DNA of 7,055 bases. Origin: Rubritepida sp. (GTDB lineage: Bacteria; Pseudomonadota; Alphaproteobacteria; Acetobacterales; Acetobacteraceae). Numbering within the stretch: the stretch's first letter is position 1; the number at the start of each line of letters is the position of its first letter. Shown here in pieces: positions 1-7,055 of the stretch. The stretch is taken from positions 1 through 7,055 of the forward strand of contig JALHNW010000092.1 in NCBI GenBank assembly GCA_022843345.1, read 5' to 3'. The notes beneath the pieces were generated by a model. It worked only from the letters and a program-made list of their open reading frames with translations, had not been told where the DNA came from and searched no databases. Both the position numbers and the translations under genes were made by a program.

Positions 1-1
1 C

Positions 2-175
2 ACCCGCAACGGCCGCCGCGCCTGTGGGCCGGCCCAGGCGCAGGCGCGCAACGTCTCCTTCCGCTGGGGCGGCGACCTCGGCCCGCCGACCCTGGCGCAG
101 AGCACCTGCCCGGACGGCACCATCGCCACCACGGCCATCGGCCACAGCAACGTCACGCGCTGCGTGCCTCTCTAG
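2..175 (+). CDS. Unrecognised protein, C-terminal fragment (5' end outside window)
   Basis: The frame is open from base 2 to a TAG at 173-175 and gives the last 57 residues of a protein whose start lies upstream. Nearly every codon ends in G or C, as in the neighbouring real genes, which is the main reason to believe this frame over the other two. The visible part reads TRNGRRACGPAQ..., then a stretch with NVSFRWGGDLGPP, and ends NVTRCVPL. It has three cysteines (fragment residues 8, 37 and 54) and many Gly, Thr and Pro, which would suit an exported disulfide-bonded protein; that is only a guess. I do not recognise a family. The last three residues and the stop codon are encoded inside the left arm of a perfect inverted repeat. 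It is transcribed toward mdh but separated from it by two terminator-like structures, so it is probably a different transcription unit. Confidence 0.6.
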   Translation, partial: TRNGRRACGPAQAQARNVSFRWGGDLGPPTLAQSTCPDGTIATTAIGHSNVTRCVPL

Positions 176-213
176 CACCGAACGGCCATCGGCCGTTCGG
201 TGCTAGAGAGGCA
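165..213. repeat. Perfect 23-bp inverted repeat overlapping a stop codon; possible terminator
   Basis: The left arm (165-187) and right arm (191-213) are exact reverse complements separated by only ATC (188-190). The arms include CTCTCTAGCACCGAACGGCC and its complement. As RNA this makes a 23-bp hairpin with a three-base loop. The stop codon of the upstream gene (173-175) lies inside the left arm. The bases after it, GAGCTTTATT, contain only a short T run, so it is an imperfect intrinsic terminator on the plus strand; no T tract follows in the minus direction. The length and perfection of the arms exceed what termination needs, so a dispersed palindromic (REP-like) element is an alternative. 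Confidence 0.75.
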
Positions 214-1402
<1,189 letters not shown>

Positions 1403-1411
1403 TCCGCATCC

Positions 1412-1437
1412 GGGCCGGGGCACCACCCCGGCCCTTT
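1412..1437 (+). terminator. Intercistronic hairpin between mdh and sucC (partial terminator or mRNA 3'-end stabiliser)
   Basis: A perfect 9-bp stem, GGGCCGGGG (1412-1420) with CCCCGGCCC (1426-1434), encloses the loop CACCA. TTTCTG follows, so the T run is only three. It lies nine bases after the mdh stop and about 30 bases before sucC. With so short a T run I expect partial termination or protection of the mdh mRNA end, lowering sucCD expression relative to mdh rather than cutting it off. The GGGGCACCACCCC core recurs after sucD. Confidence 0.6.
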
Positions 1438-1463
1438 CTGTATCCGAGGAAGGCACCAACCGG

Positions 1464-2657
<1,194 letters not shown>

Positions 2658-2660
2658 GCC

Positions 2661-3557
2661 ATGGCCATCCTCGTCGACAAGAACACCAAGGTGATGACCC
2701 AGGGCTTCACCGGCGCCCAGGGCACCTTCCACGCCTCCCAGGGCATCGCCTACGGCTCCCACTACGTGGGCGGCGTGACGCCGGGCAAGGGCGGCACGAC
2801 GCACCCGACGCTGAACCTGCCGGTGTTCAACACGGTGGCCGAATGCCGCGCCGCCACGGGGGCCGATGCGTCCGTGATCTACGTCCCCGCGGCCTTCGCG
2901 GCGGATTCGATCATGGAGGCGATCGACGCCGGGGTGCCGCTGATCATCTGCATCACCGAGGGCATCCCGGTGCTGGACATGGTGAAGGTGAAGCGCGCCC
3001 TGCAGGGGTCCAGCTCCATCCTTGTCGGCCCGAACTGCCCTGGCGTCATCACCCCCGATGCCTGCAAGATCGGCATCATGCCCGGCCACATCCACCGCCG
3101 CGGCTCGGTCGGCATCGTGTCGCGCTCCGGCACGCTGACCTACGAGGCGGTGGCGCAGACCACGGCGGCCGGCCTCGGCCAGTCCTCCTGCGTCGGCATC
3201 GGCGGCGACCCGGTGAAGGGCATGGACTTCATTGACGTGCTGGATCTGTTCCTCCAGGACGACGAGACGAAGTCCATCATCATGATCGGCGAGATCGGCG
3301 GGCAGTCCGAGATCCTCGCGGCCGAATACCTGGCGCGCGAGAATTTCGGCCCCGGCAAGCCGAACAAGCCGGTGGTGGGCTTCATCGCCGGCGCCACCGC
3401 CCCGCCGGGGCGGCGCATGGGCCATGCCGGCGCCGTGATCAGCGGCGGCAAGGACACGGCCGAGGCGAAGATGGAGGCGATGCGCGCGGCCGGCATCCAT
3501 GTGGCCGACACCCCGGCCAGCCTCGGCTCGACGATGGTGAAGGCGCTGGGGGGCTAA
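2661..3557 (+). CDS. sucD: Succinyl-CoA synthetase alpha subunit (phosphohistidine-bearing)
   Basis: Alpha subunit of succinyl-CoA synthetase; it binds CoA and carries the histidine phosphorylated in each catalytic cycle. It has 298 residues (E. coli 289). The N-terminal CoA-binding Rossmann domain shows [11 protein letters not shown] (15-25) and the PGKGGTTH loop (41-48). [10 protein letters not shown] (123-132) and SRSGTLTYE (154-162) follow. The ligase domain has [16 protein letters not shown] (179-194), Glu211 in GEIGG, and the active-site His255 in [17 protein letters not shown] (codon 3423-3425), equivalent to E. coli His246. The ribosome binding site AAGGGA (2646-2651) lies inside the end of sucC, so translation of the two is probably coupled. 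A terminator lies just after the TAA, and the next plus-strand gene, sucA, is almost 400 bp away, so sucD is probably last in its unit. Confidence 0.97.
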   Translation: MAILVDKNTKVMTQGFTGAQGTFHASQGIAYGSHYVGGVTPGKGGTTHPTLNLPVFNTVAECRAATGADASVIYVPAAFAADSIMEAIDAGVPLIICITEGIPVLDMVKVKRALQGSSSILVGPNCPGVITPDACKIGIMPGHIHRRGSVGIVSRSGTLTYEAVAQTTAAGLGQSSCVGIGGDPVKGMDFIDVLDLFLQDDETKSIIMIGEIGGQSEILAAEYLARENFGPGKPNKPVVGFIAGATAPPGRRMGHAGAVISGGKDTAEAKMEAMRAAGIHVADTPASLGSTMVKALGG

Positions 3558-3580
3558 GGCCGCCCGCGCGCGGCGTGACG

Positions 3581-3610
3581 GAGGGCGGGGGCACCACCCC
3601 CGCCTTCTTC
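3581..3610 (+). terminator. Intrinsic terminator after sucD
   Basis: GGCGGGGG (3584-3591) pairs perfectly with CCCCCGCC (3597-3604) around the loop CACCA. The stem can extend by three more pairs at its base (GAG 3581-3583 with TTC 3605-3607, one a G-U pair). The tail TTCTTC is T-rich but interrupted. It starts 24 bases after the sucD stop and ends four bases before the stop of the convergent minus-strand gene. The T tract exists only in the sucD direction. It shares the GGGGCACCACCCC-type core with the hairpin after mdh. Confidence 0.7.
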
Positions 3611-3613
3611 ATG

Positions 3614-3775
3614 TCAGGGCCGCCGCAGCCGCGCGATCTCCTCCAGCATCTCCGCCCGCACCACCTCATGCGGCACGTCGGGCTCGTCGCTCTCCCGCGC
3701 CTCCTTCACCGCCGCCTCCAGCAGCGGGCGCTCGGCCTCGTCCAGGTCATAGGGGGGCGGGTTGGTATCGGGCAT
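3614..3775 (-). CDS. Small acidic protein (53 aa), antitoxin-like tail, function unknown
   Basis: A short gene on the minus strand between sucD and sucA, starting at ATG (3775-3773) and ending at TGA (3616-3614). It begins MPDTNPPPYDLDEAERPLLEA-like and ends DVPHEVVRAEMLEEIARLRR, then Pro. It has 15 acidic and 7 basic residues, no cysteine, no signal peptide and no membrane segment; after the Pro-rich start it should be mostly helical. Three things support it as real: nearly all codons end in G or C, AGGA stands seven bases before the ATG, and it fills a gap with no other gene. The C-terminal pattern, a proline then VPHxxVxAEM and a helix, resembles the tails of small RelB/ParD-like 'stability determinant' antitoxins. 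That is from memory and is not proof of family. No toxin gene is adjacent, so if it belongs to that family it is an orphan. It is convergent with sucD and divergent from sucA. Confidence 0.65.
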   Translation of the reverse strand: MPDTNPPPYDLDEAERPLLEAAVKEARESDEPDVPHEVVRAEMLEEIARLRRP

Positions 3776-3782
3776 GGCGCCA

Positions 3783-3786
3783 TCCT
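3783..3786 (-). promoter_or_regulatory. Ribosome binding site of the small minus-strand gene
   Basis: TCCT on the plus strand reads AGGA on the minus strand, seven bases before the ATG at 3775. It is the main evidence that this very short frame is translated and from which start. Confidence 0.6.
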
Positions 3787-3821
3787 AACGCCGGACCCGC
3801 CCTGCGGTCATGGCCCATTTT

Positions 3822-3846
3822 CCCCCAGGGGGCTGCCGCGGCAGCC
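3822..3846. repeat. Two abutting palindromes upstream of sucA, candidate operator
   Basis: GGCTGCCGCGGCAGCC (3831-3846) is a perfect 16-bp palindrome with no spacer. CCCCC-A-GGGGG (3822-3832) is a second, overlapping its left end by two bases. They sit in the 175-bp divergent region between the small minus-strand gene and sucA, about 105 bases before the sucA start, and overlap the -35 of the only promoter candidate I see. A dimeric repressor or activator site is plausible. In GC-rich DNA such symmetry can also arise by chance, and no known binding consensus is recognised. Confidence 0.35.
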
Positions 3847-3862
3847 GCAAGGGCGCTATGTA
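3833..3862 (+). promoter_or_regulatory. Weak candidate sigma-70 promoter for sucA
   Basis: CTGCCG (3833-3838), an 18-base spacer and TATGTA (3857-3862) match about half of each consensus hexamer. The position is sensible: after the sucD terminator and about 90 bases before the sucA start. It is one of the few AT-containing hexamers in this region. The call rests on position and partial matches only. Confidence 0.25.
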
Positions 3863-3940
3863 GGCCGCGCCCGCCCCGGCGACCGCCAGGTGCGGCCCCC
3901 GTTGCGTGGAAAGAAGGACCGGCCGCCGAAACGCGGGCCG

Positions 3941-3945
3941 GGAGG
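3941..3945 (+). promoter_or_regulatory. Strong Shine-Dalgarno site that sets the sucA start
   Basis: GGAGG, five bases before the ATG at 3951, is the best ribosome binding site in the window. It decides against the in-frame GTG at 3906, which would add 15 Arg-rich residues not expected at the N-terminus of an E1o protein. Confidence 0.8.
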
Positions 3946-3950
3946 AACGA

Positions 3951-6818
<2,868 letters not shown>

Positions 6819-6845
6819 CGAGACATTCGAGGAAGACGAGACGAC

Positions 6846-7055
6846 ATGGCGACCGAAATCCTGGTGCCCACCCTGGGCGAGAGCGTCAGCAGCGCCACCG
6901 TGGCCCGCTGGCTGAAGAAGCCTGGCGAGGCGGTGAAGGCCGATGAGCCGCTGGTGGAGCTGGAAACCGACAAGGTCACGGTCGAGGTCAACGCCCCCAC
7001 CGCCGGCGTGATCGAGGCGATCGCCGTGCAGGAAGGCGGCGAGGTCGAGCCCGGC
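6846..7055 (+). CDS. sucB: Dihydrolipoyllysine succinyltransferase (E2o), N-terminal fragment (3' end outside window)
   Basis: The first 70 residues of the E2 core of the 2-oxoglutarate dehydrogenase complex, which accepts the succinyl group from SucA on lipoate and passes it to CoA. What is visible is the biotinyl-lipoyl domain: [19 protein letters not shown] at the start, [20 protein letters not shown], and the lipoyl-lysine Lys43 in ETDKV (codon 6972-6974). The PTLGESV motif and position next to sucA favour SucB over other E2 proteins. The ATG has GAGGA (6829-6833) about 12 bases upstream, a slightly long spacing. The peripheral-subunit-binding and catalytic domains must lie beyond the window. 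Confidence 0.93.
   Translation, partial: MATEILVPTLGESVSSATVARWLKKPGEAVKADEPLVELETDKVTVEVNAPTAGVIEAIAVQEGGEVEPG

Noticed and set aside
24..206. Alternative plus-strand frame in the first 200 bases
   Set aside because: Arg/Ser/Ala-rich translation that runs into the palindrome; the frame ending at 175 has far better third-position GC.
3906..3950. Upstream in-frame GTG start for sucA
   Set aside because: The added residues (MERRTGRRNAGREER) are unlike E1o N-termini, and the strong GGAGG at 3941-3945 serves the ATG at 3951.

Overview
This is an ordinary but well-preserved stretch of a high-GC bacterial chromosome (about 70% G+C by eye, with third codon positions almost all G or C). It carries the lower half of the TCA cycle in the order mdh - sucC - sucD - [small antisense gene] - sucA - sucB(start). 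This order, the LDH-like type of malate dehydrogenase, the 397-residue SucC and the 955-residue SucA point to an alphaproteobacterium. My best guess is Rhodospirillales/Acetobacteraceae (Roseomonas-like). That is inferred from gene order and sequence style, not from a database search.

Layout. Positions 2-175 hold the 3' end of an unrecognised cysteine-containing protein. Its stop codon lies inside a perfect 23-bp inverted repeat (165-213). The next stretch (214-448) has no convincing gene but contains three further GC hairpins; the last, at 340-363, is a textbook intrinsic terminator. mdh (449-1402) follows, then a 61-bp gap with a strong hairpin, then sucC (1464-2657) and sucD (2661-3557), which are three bases apart and clearly co-translated. 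A terminator follows sucD at 3581-3610. A 53-residue acidic protein is encoded on the minus strand (3614-3775), convergent with sucD and divergent from sucA. The 175-bp divergent region up to sucA carries a perfect 16-bp palindrome and a weak promoter candidate. sucA (3951-6818) is followed 27 bp later by sucB (6846 to the window end), cut off within its lipoyl domain.

How the genes work together. SucA (E1o) and SucB (E2o), with an E3 subunit that would lie beyond the window, turn 2-oxoglutarate into succinyl-CoA. SucCD converts succinyl-CoA to succinate with substrate-level phosphorylation. Mdh closes the cycle by oxidising malate to oxaloacetate. All key catalytic residues I could locate are intact. 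The terminator after sucD and the antisense gene suggest two transcription units, mdh-sucCD and sucAB, rather than one continuous operon.

I found no defence system, mobile element, CRISPR array or tRNA/rRNA gene. The parts worth a second look are non-coding or very small: the stop-overlapping palindrome, the hairpin-rich interval upstream of mdh, the shared hairpin core after mdh and sucD, the small antisense gene, and the palindromes upstream of sucA.
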